NCBI RefSeq assembly: GCF_016429015.1
Contig: NZ_JAELTU010000005.1
Span: 1 to 64,000 of the forward strand
Reading direction: 5' to 3'
DNA: 64,000 nt
Source: Rhizobium sp. ASV20
GTDB taxonomy: Bacteria; Pseudomonadota; Alphaproteobacteria; Rhizobiales; Rhizobiaceae
The notes beneath the pieces are model-generated. The model was given only the letters and a program-made list of their open reading frames with translations, did not search any database and had not been told where the DNA came from. A program made the position numbers and the translations under genes. Each line of letters begins with the position of its first letter. Position 1 is the first letter of the stretch. This document shows positions 26,415-35,232 of this stretch, in pieces.

Positions 26415-27134
26415 GTGAGCGTAAAGCCTAAATCTCCCAAGCAATCTCCATCCGCCTCTGCCAAGGATCTCGTCGTGCTGGCAATCGATCTTGGCGGCTC
26501 ACACGTCAAGGTTCGGCTCAGTTCGGGGGGTGAGCGGCGCGCGGCCCCCTCCGGCATGGAGATGTCGGCACAGAAGATGGTAGAAGCAGTCAAGCAGCTT
26601 ACGGCCGACTGGCAGTTCGACGTCATCGGCATGGGATATCCCGGCCCGGTCGCTGACAACAGGCCGGCAATCGAGCCGCACAATCTCGGGCCCGGCTGGA
26701 AGGACTTTGATTTTTCGGCGGCCTTCGGCAAGCCCGTCAAGCTCGTCAACGACGCGGTCATGCAGGCAATCGGCAGCTATAAGGGCGGCAACATGCTGTT
26801 TCTGGGCCTGGGTACCGGACTGGGTTCGACCATGATCGTTCACTACCTCTGCTTGCCCATGGAACTTGCGCATCTGCCCTACAAAAAGGACGGCACGTTC
26901 GAGGATTACATCGGCGAGCGTGGCCTCGAAAAATACGGCAAGAAGAAATGGCGCAAATCGGTCGAGAAGGTCGTCGGCAAATTGCAGGCAGCCTTGCTAC
27001 CACATGAGGTCGTCATTGGTGGAGGTAACGTCGAAAAGCTGGAAAAGCTGCCCGACGGATGCCGCGCCGGCGACAACGAGAACGCGTTCCTCGGCGGCTT
27101 TCGCTTGTGGAAGGACGAAGATCTGCGGTTTTAG
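26415..27134 (+). CDS. ROK family sugar kinase, polyphosphate-glucokinase-like
   Basis: 239 residues. The phosphate-binding motif AIDLGGSHVKVRL lies at about residue 23, with GMGYPGPVADNRP, VKLVNDAVMQAIG and GLGTGLGSTMI following. The short length and layout match PPGK-type ROK glucokinases. GTG start at 26415 with a strong CCGGAGGGAAG. Co-transcribed with the GH15 gene. The phosphoryl donor (ATP or polyphosphate) cannot be settled from sequence. Confidence 0.88.
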   Translation: MSVKPKSPKQSPSASAKDLVVLAIDLGGSHVKVRLSSGGERRAAPSGMEMSAQKMVEAVKQLTADWQFDVIGMGYPGPVADNRPAIEPHNLGPGWKDFDFSAAFGKPVKLVNDAVMQAIGSYKGGNMLFLGLGTGLGSTMIVHYLCLPMELAHLPYKKDGTFEDYIGERGLEKYGKKKWRKSVEKVVGKLQAALLPHEVVIGGGNVEKLEKLPDGCRAGDNENAFLGGFRLWKDEDLRF

Positions 27135-27218
27135 GTGAACCTGGAACGGGCTGCTCTCGCTGGCCTACTACGCCGACTCCTTCGGGTTTTTGATGAGATG
27201 GTGCAGAAAACAAGAACT

Positions 27219-27243
27219 CCGTCGGCAGCCATGCCGCCGACGG
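27219..27243. terminator. Stem-loop between convergent kinase and cupin genes
   Basis: CCGTCGGC / GCCGACGG with a 9-nt loop, midway between the stops at 27134 and 27265. On the minus strand it is followed by AGTTCTTGTTTT. Probable bidirectional terminator. Confidence 0.55.
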
Positions 27244-27264
27244 ATGGTCCGTGACTGATGTCAA

Positions 27265-27711
27265 CTAGACCTTCGCCTTGTAAGTCGACGCCAGCGACAA
27301 GGCGTGGAAGGTGAAAGGCCGCCAGACACGGTTGATGCCGAGTGGGCAATGCTTGACGCCGGCCGGGATGAAGATCGAACCGGAGGTGGTGATCGTGCGC
27401 CGCTCCCCCTCGATATCGATATAGATCTCGGCGCCCAGATCGCGCGGATTGTTCGGGTCGCTGCCGGTCCAGATCAGGATCTCATCATAATCATGGATGT
27501 GCTCTGAAACCCAATGGATCGGCCGCTCGGTTTCCGTGATCCAGATATGGGTCATATGGATCGGGGACTTCGGCTGCACCAGGCTGCCGACAAGTTCGAA
27601 ACCGCCCGTATTCGGCGGATCCTCCAGATCGGCCAGCGCTCCCTCGGCCGTAAAATCGACTTCCAGCAGCGGCATCGTATCGTTCAGTAATCCGTCAAAG
27701 TGACTTGCCAT
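27265..27711 (-). CDS. Cupin-like protein
   Basis: 148 residues with a beta-rich pattern. Plausible metal ligands are in HIHDYDEILIWTGSDP (about 72-87) and the second cupin-type strand FIPAGVKHCPLG (about 117-128). No catalytic assignment is possible. ATG 27711 with AAGAGGAGAAAAC. It is the last gene of the ABC operon that starts at 33065, 45 bp after the ATPase, so it may bind or isomerise the imported compound. Confidence 0.7.
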   Translation of the reverse strand: MASHFDGLLNDTMPLLEVDFTAEGALADLEDPPNTGGFELVGSLVQPKSPIHMTHIWITETERPIHWVSEHIHDYDEILIWTGSDPNNPRDLGAEIYIDIEGERRTITTSGSIFIPAGVKHCPLGINRVWRPFTFHALSLASTYKAKV

Positions 27712-27756
27712 CGTTTTCTCCTCTTTTGGATGGACAGTGTATGAGCTGGTCGCGGC

Positions 27757-29547
27757 CTATCTTGCCGCAGCGGGCCTCGCGCTCGGACAGGCCGCCTCGG
27801 TTGGCAGTTGCAATGTGTTGGCGAGCAGCGATCGGGTGTAGGGATGTTGCGGCGACGTCAGCACTGCGTTCGTTTCGCCACGCTCGACGACACGGCCGCC
27901 GGCCAGAACGATGACTTCGTCGGCAATGTTGCGCACGACGGCCAGATCGTGCGTGACGAACAGCATCCCGAGACCATCATCGAGCAGACTGCGCAGCAAT
28001 TCGATCACGGATGCCTGTACCGATACGTCAAGCGAAGACGTCACCTCATCGCACAGCAGCACCGCAGGTTTGGCAACCAGGGCCCGCGCGATCGCGACAC
28101 GCTGCCGTTGGCCACCGGACAGTTCGGACGGATAACGCGACGCCAACTCAGCGGAGATGCCGACGCGATCGAGCGCCTCGGCAATGATGATCTTGGCGCT
28201 TCCACTCCGTCGGTCGGCATCGTCGAAAATCGCCGCCTCCAGGCTCCCGCCAATGGTACGGCGCGGATTGAGGGACGCATTGGGATTCTGAAAGATATAT
28301 TGCAGCCGCCGACGGGCATTCTGGTCACGCTTGCCCACGGTCAGCGGCAAGGATACGCCGTCAAGGCTTAGTTGCCCTCTTGCGTTGTCGTGCAGGCCGA
28401 TCAGGCACCGCGAGAGGGTCGACTTGCCGCTTCCCGACTCGCCGACCACCGCGAGACAGCGGCCCGGCTCCACGCGAAGATCAATATCATGCAGCACCTG
28501 CCAACTGCCGTAGAAGGCATTCAGCCCCTTTGCCTCCAGCATGGGCTGTATGTTGCCGGGTGTCGCTCTCTCGGGGTGCACAGCGCATCTCGAATGGGCC
28601 GCGAAACTATACGCCAGTTCGGGGCGCCAGCAGCGCACGATGCTGCGACCGGCCGATCTCAGACCCGGCCGAACGCCGCATTCCTCGATGGCATGGTCGC
28701 ATCGGTCCGAAAAAATGCAGCCGCTCGGGCCTTCCCCGACCGCCGGCACGCGCCCACGGATCGGGCGCAGGGTCTGCCGCGTCTGCACGGAGGGGACGGC
28801 GTCAAGAAGCGCGCGTGTATAGGGGTGACGTGGCGTCGCCAAAACATCTTGCATCCTCCCCTGCTCGACGACCTGGCCGCCGTACATGACCATCACATGG
28901 TCGGCCACGTTGGCAATGACGGCAAGATCGTGGCTGACATAGATCGCTGTCAGATTGTCGGAAACACAGAGCTGCTTGATCAGCTCCAGCACCTTGCCCC
29001 GTGTCAGCACATCCAGGCCGGTGGTGGGCTCGTCCAGGATGATGAGCTTGGGTCTCGCGATTACCGCCATTGCGATGGCGATCCGCTGCTGCTGGCCGCC
29101 CGACAATTGCCGCGGCCGGCGCTGAAGGAATCTGTCATCGCTGGGCAAACCGACCTTGCGCAATATTTCTCGCGCCCGATCCTCCTTCTCCGCCTTGGTG
29201 CCGCTCAGCCCCTCCGCCAGCAGCGTGCCGAGCTGCAGCATGGGATTGAGCGCCGCCCCCGGATCCTGCGCGACATAGGCAACCAGTTCGCTGCGCGCCC
29301 GGCGCAAGCCGGCCTTATCCAATTCAAGCATGTCCGTGCCGGCTACTCGCACCATGCCGTGTGCAATACGGACGCCGTGACGCGCGTGACCGAGAAGCGC
29401 CAGCGCCAAAGTCGACTTCCCAGAGCCGGACTCGCCGACCACACCCATGACCTCCCCGACATCAAGGGCAAGCGAAACATCCTCGATGATCGGCGCGCCG
29501 TCGGAGCGCTCGACAGTTAGTTCAGAGACATTCAGTACCGGCATCAT
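27757..29547 (-). CDS. ABC transporter ATP-binding protein, two fused ATPase domains
   Basis: 596 residues. Domain 1: GESGSGKSTLALALLG (about 38), LSGGQQQR, LIILDEPTTGLDVLTRG. Then comes the Cys-containing CIFSDRCDHAIEEC oligopeptide-ABC tail. Domain 2: GESGSGKSTLSRC (about 372), LSGGQRQR, VLLCDEVTSSLDVS. Same architecture as the gene at 5810. ATG 29547 overlaps the upstream permease stop (ATGATG/TGA). It energises the importer with 29544 and 30422. Confidence 0.93.
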   Translation of the reverse strand: MMPVLNVSELTVERSDGAPIIEDVSLALDVGEVMGVVGESGSGKSTLALALLGHARHGVRIAHGMVRVAGTDMLELDKAGLRRARSELVAYVAQDPGAALNPMLQLGTLLAEGLSGTKAEKEDRAREILRKVGLPSDDRFLQRRPRQLSGGQQQRIAIAMAVIARPKLIILDEPTTGLDVLTRGKVLELIKQLCVSDNLTAIYVSHDLAVIANVADHVMVMYGGQVVEQGRMQDVLATPRHPYTRALLDAVPSVQTRQTLRPIRGRVPAVGEGPSGCIFSDRCDHAIEECGVRPGLRSAGRSIVRCWRPELAYSFAAHSRCAVHPERATPGNIQPMLEAKGLNAFYGSWQVLHDIDLRVEPGRCLAVVGESGSGKSTLSRCLIGLHDNARGQLSLDGVSLPLTVGKRDQNARRRLQYIFQNPNASLNPRRTIGGSLEAAIFDDADRRSGSAKIIIAEALDRVGISAELASRYPSELSGGQRQRVAIARALVAKPAVLLCDEVTSSLDVSVQASVIELLRSLLDDGLGMLFVTHDLAVVRNIADEVIVLAGGRVVERGETNAVLTSPQHPYTRSLLANTLQLPTEAACPSARPAAAR

Positions 29548-30425
29548 GCTTTGCCTTCAGTTCGAGCGACCACGCGCGCGGCACCTTCGGCAACGAGCGC
29601 ACCGCCGATGGTGTAAAGAACGATCATCGCGATGGGAGCGAGGGCTGCGAAAGGTTGCGTGCCGAGGCCGCCGCCATTTTCGTTGACCATCAGGCCCCAA
29701 TCGGCAGCAGGCGGCTGGATGCCGTAGCCGATGAAGCTCATGGACGAGAGAATGCCGACCGACCAGCTGAGCCTCAGCCCAAGCTCGACAAGCAGAGGCG
29801 AGGAGACATTGGGCAGAAGTTCGCGCAGAATGATATTATGTCCGGGTTTGCCAACGGCCTTTGCCCACAGCACATATTCCTGACTGAGAAGAGGCAGTGC
29901 GGCGCCGCGGATGACCCGCGCCACGCCTGGCATCAAGGTCAATGTCACCAGCCCGACTAGCAAAGCCGGTTCAGGCCCGAACACCGAGACGCAGAGAAGC
30001 GTCAGCAGAACGCCTGGGAACGCGAGCAGGACATCCAGAGACCGCATCAGCAGAAGGTCCGCCCAACCGCCGTAATAGGCGGTGATCAATGCGATGGCGG
30101 CACCGAGCGCAACACTCAGCAACGCCGAAATCGGCGCCATCCAGGCGAGATAGACACCTCCGGAAAGCACGCGCGAGAAGACATCGCGCCCGAGATTGTC
30201 GGTGCCCAGCAACGTCATCGCGGAAGGCATCGCATAGGGTTTGCCCACCGGTGCTGCCGGATCATATGGTGCAAGGAACGGGCCGATCACGATCAAACCC
30301 GTTATGACAACCAGCAGCGTGATGCCCCATCGCACCTGTGCCGATGTCCAGAGACGCCGCCACCCGGTAGGACGCGAGCGAGACCGCCGACGCGTTGCCG
30401 GGATTGTGTCAACATCGATGCTCAT
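29544..30425 (-). CDS. ABC transporter permease, DppC type
   Basis: 293 residues with the DppC signature FLAPYDPAAPVGKPY / LLGTDNLGRDVFSRVLSGG, the coupling loop EYVLWAKAVGKPGHNIILRELLPN, and GYGIQPPAADWGLMVNENGG near the end. It starts at ATG 30425, overlapping the preceding permease's TGA by 4 bp. The frame continues far upstream (to 31391), but that part is an Arg-rich shadow of the first permease. Confidence 0.92.
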   Translation of the reverse strand: MSIDVDTIPATRRRSRSRPTGWRRLWTSAQVRWGITLLVVITGLIVIGPFLAPYDPAAPVGKPYAMPSAMTLLGTDNLGRDVFSRVLSGGVYLAWMAPISALLSVALGAAIALITAYYGGWADLLLMRSLDVLLAFPGVLLTLLCVSVFGPEPALLVGLVTLTLMPGVARVIRGAALPLLSQEYVLWAKAVGKPGHNIILRELLPNVSSPLLVELGLRLSWSVGILSSMSFIGYGIQPPAADWGLMVNENGGGLGTQPFAALAPIAMIVLYTIGGALVAEGAARVVARTEGKA

Positions 30426-31435
30426 GCGGCGTGCCCTCCTTGCCGGTTTGATCCGCCATTTCTCCGTGCGAGAGCGTCGGCGATAAGATTGAGGATGAAA
30501 TAGGCGGAGGCGATCACGAGCACATTCGCCTGAATGACGGGCAGATCGCGGTTGGTGACGGCATCGACCAGTGCGCTGCCGACGCCCGGGTAGGCGAACA
30601 GATATTCGACCACGACAATACCGCCGACGGTAAATGCCGCCACCATGCTCGCAGCCGGAATGACCGGAGCGACCGCATTCGGCAAGGCATGGCGAAAGAG
30701 GATACGGCTCGGCGACAGCCCTTTCAGGATCGCCGTCTGAATGTATTCGGTCGCCATCACATCGATAACGGCGACGCGGACCAGCCTTGAAAGATACATG
30801 ACGCCGGGGATGATGACCGTCGCCGCCGGCAGCACCAACGCTACGGGATAGGAGAACGGCGAGCCGCCAGGCGGAATGAAGGAAACCGCCGGCAGGACAT
30901 GCAGCACCGTCGTCGCAAAGAGCGCGACCAGCACTGTCCCGGTGACGAAATCCGGAACGGCATTGGCAACCATCGACATGCCGAGAAAGAGCTTGTCCAT
31001 GACGCCATCGCGACACTGCGCGGCCAGCACTCCGAGCAGCACGGAGAGCGGCAGCATCACCGCAAGCGCGACGCCGCTCAGGGCTGCGGAATTGCGTACC
31101 GCCAGCGCGAGGATATCGGCAACTGGCTGTCCATTCGCAAGGGAAACGCCCCAGTCTCCGCGCAGAATGCCACCCAGCCAGGACAGATATTGCCACCACA
31201 GCGGCTGATCGAGACCAAGGTCGGAGCGAAGTGAAACGAGCTGTTCCGGCGTCGCGCTCTGGCCGAGGATCATGTTGGCGACATCGCCGGGCAACGCTCT
31301 TGCGGCAAGAAAGATCAGAAGTGATACGGCAATTAGGGTGATGATGCCCTGCAACAGCATTGCGAACAAAGGCTGTAGCCTGGAAAGCCACCGGATCACC
31401 ATAGGGTCATTATGGTTCTGGCTATCGGCAGTCAT
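30422..31435 (-). CDS. ABC transporter permease, DppB type
   Basis: 337 residues with LLIFLAARALPGDVANMILG (DppB start signature), SATPEQLVSLRSDLGLDQP, and the coupling loop EYIQTAILKGLSPSRILFRHALPN. About six membrane segments. It follows the binding-protein gene after a 133-bp gap filled by a RIME-like element. AGGAAG upstream of ATG 31435 acts as RBS. Confidence 0.92.
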   Translation of the reverse strand: MTADSQNHNDPMVIRWLSRLQPLFAMLLQGIITLIAVSLLIFLAARALPGDVANMILGQSATPEQLVSLRSDLGLDQPLWWQYLSWLGGILRGDWGVSLANGQPVADILALAVRNSAALSGVALAVMLPLSVLLGVLAAQCRDGVMDKLFLGMSMVANAVPDFVTGTVLVALFATTVLHVLPAVSFIPPGGSPFSYPVALVLPAATVIIPGVMYLSRLVRVAVIDVMATEYIQTAILKGLSPSRILFRHALPNAVAPVIPAASMVAAFTVGGIVVVEYLFAYPGVGSALVDAVTNRDLPVIQANVLVIASAYFILNLIADALARRNGGSNRQGGHAA

Positions 31436-31466
31436 TGAGATGCTTCTTCCTGCTATGCGGCCTGCC

Positions 31467-31571
31467 GGAGCGCCTCCGCTTTCCTTCGGATCACGGAAAG
31501 CGCTCCAATTTTTTGTTCAAACCCGCATTCCGGGCGGAAAATCGCTCCGCAGTTTTCCCGGAATTGCTCTA
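31467..31571. repeat. RIME-like rhizobial intergenic mosaic element
   Basis: Two palindromes in tandem. The first runs from GGAGCG (31467) to CGCTCC (31506) with CTTTCC/GGAAAG inner arms. The second is ATTCCGGG (31527-31534) / CCCGGAAT (31557-31564), flanked by GGAAAA...TTTTCC. The element end TAGAGCAATTCC (minus strand) supplies the TAG stop of the binding-protein gene (31569-31571). This matches the Rhizobium RIME layout known from rhizobia and supports the host assignment. It probably forms an RNA hairpin between SBP and permease messages. Confidence 0.75.
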
Positions 31572-33065
31572 TTTCTTGATGGTTACGCCGGCATATTGGA
31601 TCGGCGTGCGGCCATAGAAATCCGGCTTCAATCCGCTGACGGTATCCCGATAGACCGTGATGTTTTCCGGATAGGCCGGCACGATGTGGCCGCTGCGCTT
31701 GTATTCGACTTCCTGCATCTGGGTGATCAGCTTGCACTGTGCGGCAAGGTCGCTCGTGCTCTCCAGGCGCTTGGCCAGATCGTTGTATTCGGTATCGTCG
31801 AAATGCGTGGCATTCTCGCCCTGATCCGGCAACAGCGCTGCAAGAGTTCCGGTTTCATAGGGGCCGCTTGCCAGGCTGACGAGGAACGGCCATTCCCGCC
31901 AGCGGTTGAGGAAGGTCGCGGGATCGAGGCGACGCACCTTGACTGTAATGCCCGCTTGTGCAGCCTGCTGGGCGAAAAGCTGCGCCATTTCCATCATGCC
32001 GGAATAGGCGCCGTCGGTCACCACTTCGAGGCGCAAGTTGCTTTTTCCAGCCTCGGCCAGCAGCTGTTTCGCCTTGGCAATATCCTGCACTCGCTGCGTC
32101 ACGGATGGAACCGGACAGGCTGTGTTATTGCCGAGATAATCATTGGCGATCGTCGCATAACCGCTGAATGCATTGTCGACGATCTGCTGACGATCAACGA
32201 CAAGTTTCAGCGCCTCAAGAACCCGCGGATCCTTGAAGGGCTCCATGTCCACTCTGACGGCCAGCATGGGATAGGTGGTCGTACCGCTCATCACGGTCTT
32301 CAGCTTGGGATCCTTCGTCAGCGACGGCACGTCGGTGTAGGGCACGGAGTAGGCAATATCGATCTGCCCGCCGCGCAAGGCGTTGGTAACCGCCTGCTGG
32401 TCGCGGAAGCCGATGATGCGAAGCTTGTCGAACCCGGGCTTCTCGCCCCAATAGTCCTCGAACCGGGTCATCCGGGTTTCCTGGCCGGGCGTGAAGGAAT
32501 CTAGGGTGAACGGGCCCGTGCCGACCACTGAGCCATCGGCGGCGATGGCACGCATCCTGAAGTGGTCGTCGGCGAAGGCATTGGCAAACAGGCCGAAGGG
32601 ACGATTGAGGGTAAACTCCACGGTCAGATCGTCAACCTTGCGCATCCTGGCGGGATCGACGAAGTCGATCTGGCTCGAAACGACGAAATGATTGGCCTTG
32701 TCGAGCATGTAGCGAATGCTTGCGATCACGTCATCTGCGGTAAACGGCTTGCCGTCATGGCGTCTGACGTTCGGGCGAAGCTTAACGGTCCAGACGTCCA
32801 TGGCCGCATTCGGGGTCATGGACTCTGCAAGGCGCATGACGACGCCGCCTTTGGAGTCGTGGCTGGTGAGGCCGTCATACAGCTGATCGTACATCGAATC
32901 TGCGGATACGGAATCCGTCGGAGAATATGGCTGCACCATATCCTTGCTGTTGCCGATGACGCCGAGGACAAGCTCATCCGCCTGCGCAGCGGAAAAGCCG
33001 GCCAGAGCCGCTGTCGCCGTCAGCATGCCCAATGCCACCACGCGCCTGAAGTTCACTGCAATCAT
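31569..33065 (-). CDS. ABC transporter substrate-binding protein, peptide/nickel type
   Basis: 498 residues with a Sec signal (VVALGMLTATAALAGFSAAQADE; cleavage near AQA-D). SBP-5 body: VWTVKLRPNVRRHDGKPFTADDVIASIRYM, VVGTGPFTLDSF, DPRVLEALKLVVDRQQIVDNAFSGYATIANDYLG. ATG 33065 with GGAGGAGGAACG; the upstream extension to 33152 lacks an RBS. First gene of the minus-strand operon SBP-permease-permease-ATPase-cupin. Ligand unknown. Confidence 0.92.
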   Translation of the reverse strand: MIAVNFRRVVALGMLTATAALAGFSAAQADELVLGVIGNSKDMVQPYSPTDSVSADSMYDQLYDGLTSHDSKGGVVMRLAESMTPNAAMDVWTVKLRPNVRRHDGKPFTADDVIASIRYMLDKANHFVVSSQIDFVDPARMRKVDDLTVEFTLNRPFGLFANAFADDHFRMRAIAADGSVVGTGPFTLDSFTPGQETRMTRFEDYWGEKPGFDKLRIIGFRDQQAVTNALRGGQIDIAYSVPYTDVPSLTKDPKLKTVMSGTTTYPMLAVRVDMEPFKDPRVLEALKLVVDRQQIVDNAFSGYATIANDYLGNNTACPVPSVTQRVQDIAKAKQLLAEAGKSNLRLEVVTDGAYSGMMEMAQLFAQQAAQAGITVKVRRLDPATFLNRWREWPFLVSLASGPYETGTLAALLPDQGENATHFDDTEYNDLAKRLESTSDLAAQCKLITQMQEVEYKRSGHIVPAYPENITVYRDTVSGLKPDFYGRTPIQYAGVTIKK

Positions 33066-33321
33066 AGTCTTCGTTCCTCCTCCAATACGCCGGCCTGCGC
33101 TCCGTCCTCGATAAACTCGGGCGGATGTTCTTTTGCGACCGCGCCTGCACAAACGAACACGCGCCGTGAAGGCCTGTCTTGGAGCGAAACGAATCTAAGG
33201 TGAGGTCGAGTCGATTCCGTTTGCCCGGCCGACCGATTTAATTAGGTCTTCCGACGCTCGATAAGCGATCACCGTTCAACAGGCGTGGCAGACATGTGGG
33301 AAGTGAAGCGCCAGCGTCGAT

Positions 33322-34308
33322 CTAGTTTGCGAGGCTGCGATCTGTCGATCTCAGAAGATCGCTCGGCGTACAGGCAAAGAGGTCTTTAAAGCAACGATTG
33401 AAATAGGAAAGATCGTTGAAACCGACCGAGTAGGCCACATCCGCTATGGTCTGGCCATCATGCTGGAACCGGAGCTGTTTGATCTTTTCCCGTGCGAAAC
33501 GCAGACGCTTGTCGCGAATGAGGGTCGTACAGGTCATTCCCATATCCTGAAAATGCAGCTGGAGCACCCGCATCGACACACCGATGCGCTTTGCCAGCCA
33601 TTTCGCCGAGAGATAGGATCGGGTCAGATGCTGATCGATCAGAACGTCGACCATCTGCAGTCGACTGGACCCGAGATCATTCAGCGCATCGAATGATTGC
33701 AGGCTCTCCAGATCGGAGACGAACGCCTGCCGGGTTGCGTCGAGCATCGTCTGACGGAGGTCCGGTGCCTGAGCGTCATATTCCGAGGTCGACAATATCC
33801 TGGCCACCAGTGCTCGCAAAGTGACGGCCATCGGGTTGGCCGCATCCAATGTGCGGGCGACGTTGAGTTTGTCGCCGCCATCGAAGTACATCAGCGGTCC
33901 CGGAACGTTCAGCGACAGATGGTTGCTGTATTTGCCGTGGAAGTGAAATGTCGTCGGCTTGGTGGAGTCCACCAAAATGCAATCGCCCACATTCAGGGCG
34001 TTTTGCCGGCCGGAATGCTCCACCCCGCACGAGCCTTCCAGCTGAACGATCAGAAACAGCTGCTCCACCGCGTCACGGCGCACGTCGTCCCAGTCGCGAT
34101 GAATGCGATCGAGATCGTTCGAGATATGCGAGAATTCCATGCCGCACGCATTGATGCGCCGGGCCTCGCCATGAATGTCGAGGCTGGTGTCCATACTGCT
34201 GGGACGGAAACTGCCGCAAATGCCGTGGAGGTCGTCGACCCAGCGATTGAAGGGCGTCCTTATGCGGTCCTTGTGGAGCAGATCCAGAGAGCTCAACAGT
34301 TCCAACAT
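33322..34308 (-). CDS. AraC family transcriptional regulator (FeaR-like)
   Basis: 328 residues from MLELLSSLDLL (34308). The N-terminal AraC-binding-like domain shows GDCILVDSTKPTTFHF. The C-terminal double HTH, about 225-325, shows IADVAYSVGFNDLSYFNRCFKDLFACTPSDL. FeaR-type proteins activate amine or aromatic catabolic operons. It sits 256 bp upstream of, and in line with, the SBP operon at 33065, which it probably activates. The start is uncertain: the frame extends to 34401, and GTGAGG lies very close to the chosen ATG. Confidence 0.88.
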   Translation of the reverse strand: MLELLSSLDLLHKDRIRTPFNRWVDDLHGICGSFRPSSMDTSLDIHGEARRINACGMEFSHISNDLDRIHRDWDDVRRDAVEQLFLIVQLEGSCGVEHSGRQNALNVGDCILVDSTKPTTFHFHGKYSNHLSLNVPGPLMYFDGGDKLNVARTLDAANPMAVTLRALVARILSTSEYDAQAPDLRQTMLDATRQAFVSDLESLQSFDALNDLGSSRLQMVDVLIDQHLTRSYLSAKWLAKRIGVSMRVLQLHFQDMGMTCTTLIRDKRLRFAREKIKQLRFQHDGQTIADVAYSVGFNDLSYFNRCFKDLFACTPSDLLRSTDRSLAN

Positions 34309-34610
34309 CGCCTCACATCCATGCACGACACTTAGCTTGTTAAGTATCAAACTTTGGCTGCCGTAGCAAGCGTAGACGCTTCGCTCACAGTCGAGGCACA
34401 TGCCATTTCATCGACACTCCGGATCGGCAACACGGGCGCCGCTTTCCCATGGGATCAGAACTCGTTTCGAGACCCTGTCCGTCGCAACGCCGATGGGCGT
34501 TTCGAAAAAAGTCGATTGGAAATTCGCTCCTGCGCACCCCAAAAAGCTTGGAGTGCGCAGGGCGCGATCATAATGACTTGCACGTCGGCATTTTGGCCAA
34601 GGCAGCCGGA
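34309..34610. other. Intergenic region with stem-loop between regulator and CMD genes
   Basis: About 300 bp without a gene. A long hairpin at 34530-34560 (CTGCGCAC/GTGCGCAG arms plus inner CC/GG, one mismatch) lies 50 bp beyond the stop of the 34611 gene. It is a plausible terminator of the 42169-34611 operon. Confidence 0.5.
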
Positions 34611-35213
34611 TCATTGCGCCGGCAGCGGCTCTCCGAGCGACAGCATGAGGCGGTTTGCCCAATTGAAGAAGGCGGCACCATGAATGACGTCGGAAATCTC
34701 CAGATCGCTCAAGCCTTCCTCGCGCAGCCTTGCGATTTCCTCTGGCCCAAATTCCGACGGCGTCGCCGTCAAGGCGACCGACGACGCCACGATGGCATTC
34801 CAGCGGTTGCCAAGATCGGTGCCGGTGCCGTCATCCAGCAGGCGCTGGATATCGTCGCTGCGCTTCGAATGATGTGAGGCAAAGCGGGAGTGAACGGAAG
34901 CGCAGAAGATGCAGCCGTTGGTGCGTGAGGCAGCCGTCGCGGCAAGTTCGCGTTCGGCGCGCGGCAAGCCTGCGTCGACATTGTAGAAGATGTCCTTGTC
35001 GGTCTTCGTCCGCGCCTCAAGGATCTCCGGATCACGGGCCAGCAGCATGAAATAGGGTGACTTGGCGCGTGACGCATCGACAAGTCCTCGCCAGTGACGC
35101 TCGGTCAGCTCGTCCTCGGGAAGCGGGTTCAACCACGGCGTCCAGCCGATTTCCTGTTGTGTAAAGACATTCGGCCGATCTTCGATCGTGGGATGGATTA
35201 CGGTCTCAGTCAT
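34611..35213 (-). CDS. AhpD/CMD-like peroxidase-related protein, Avi_7169 family
   Basis: 200 residues of the carboxymuconolactone-decarboxylase/AhpD fold. It has an AhpD-type redox motif NGCIFCASVHSRFA (C101, C104, H108), suggesting thiol peroxidase or disulfide chemistry. ATG 35213 behind GAAGGATAG. It resembles the 'alkylhydroperoxidase domain protein, Avi_7169' family known to accompany the KPN_01858-type luciferase-like monooxygenase and Avi_7170 proteins. Last gene of the ABC/monooxygenase operon. Confidence 0.87.
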   Translation of the reverse strand: MTETVIHPTIEDRPNVFTQQEIGWTPWLNPLPEDELTERHWRGLVDASRAKSPYFMLLARDPEILEARTKTDKDIFYNVDAGLPRAERELAATAASRTNGCIFCASVHSRFASHHSKRSDDIQRLLDDGTGTDLGNRWNAIVASSVALTATPSEFGPEEIARLREEGLSDLEISDVIHGAAFFNWANRLMLSLGEPLPAQ

Positions 35214-35232
35214 GGGAACTATCCTTCTGCAC

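Noticed and set aside
29544..31391. 615-codon frame suggesting a large fusion
   Set aside because: Only the last 293 residues (from 30425) encode a permease; the upstream part is an out-of-frame reading of the first permease.
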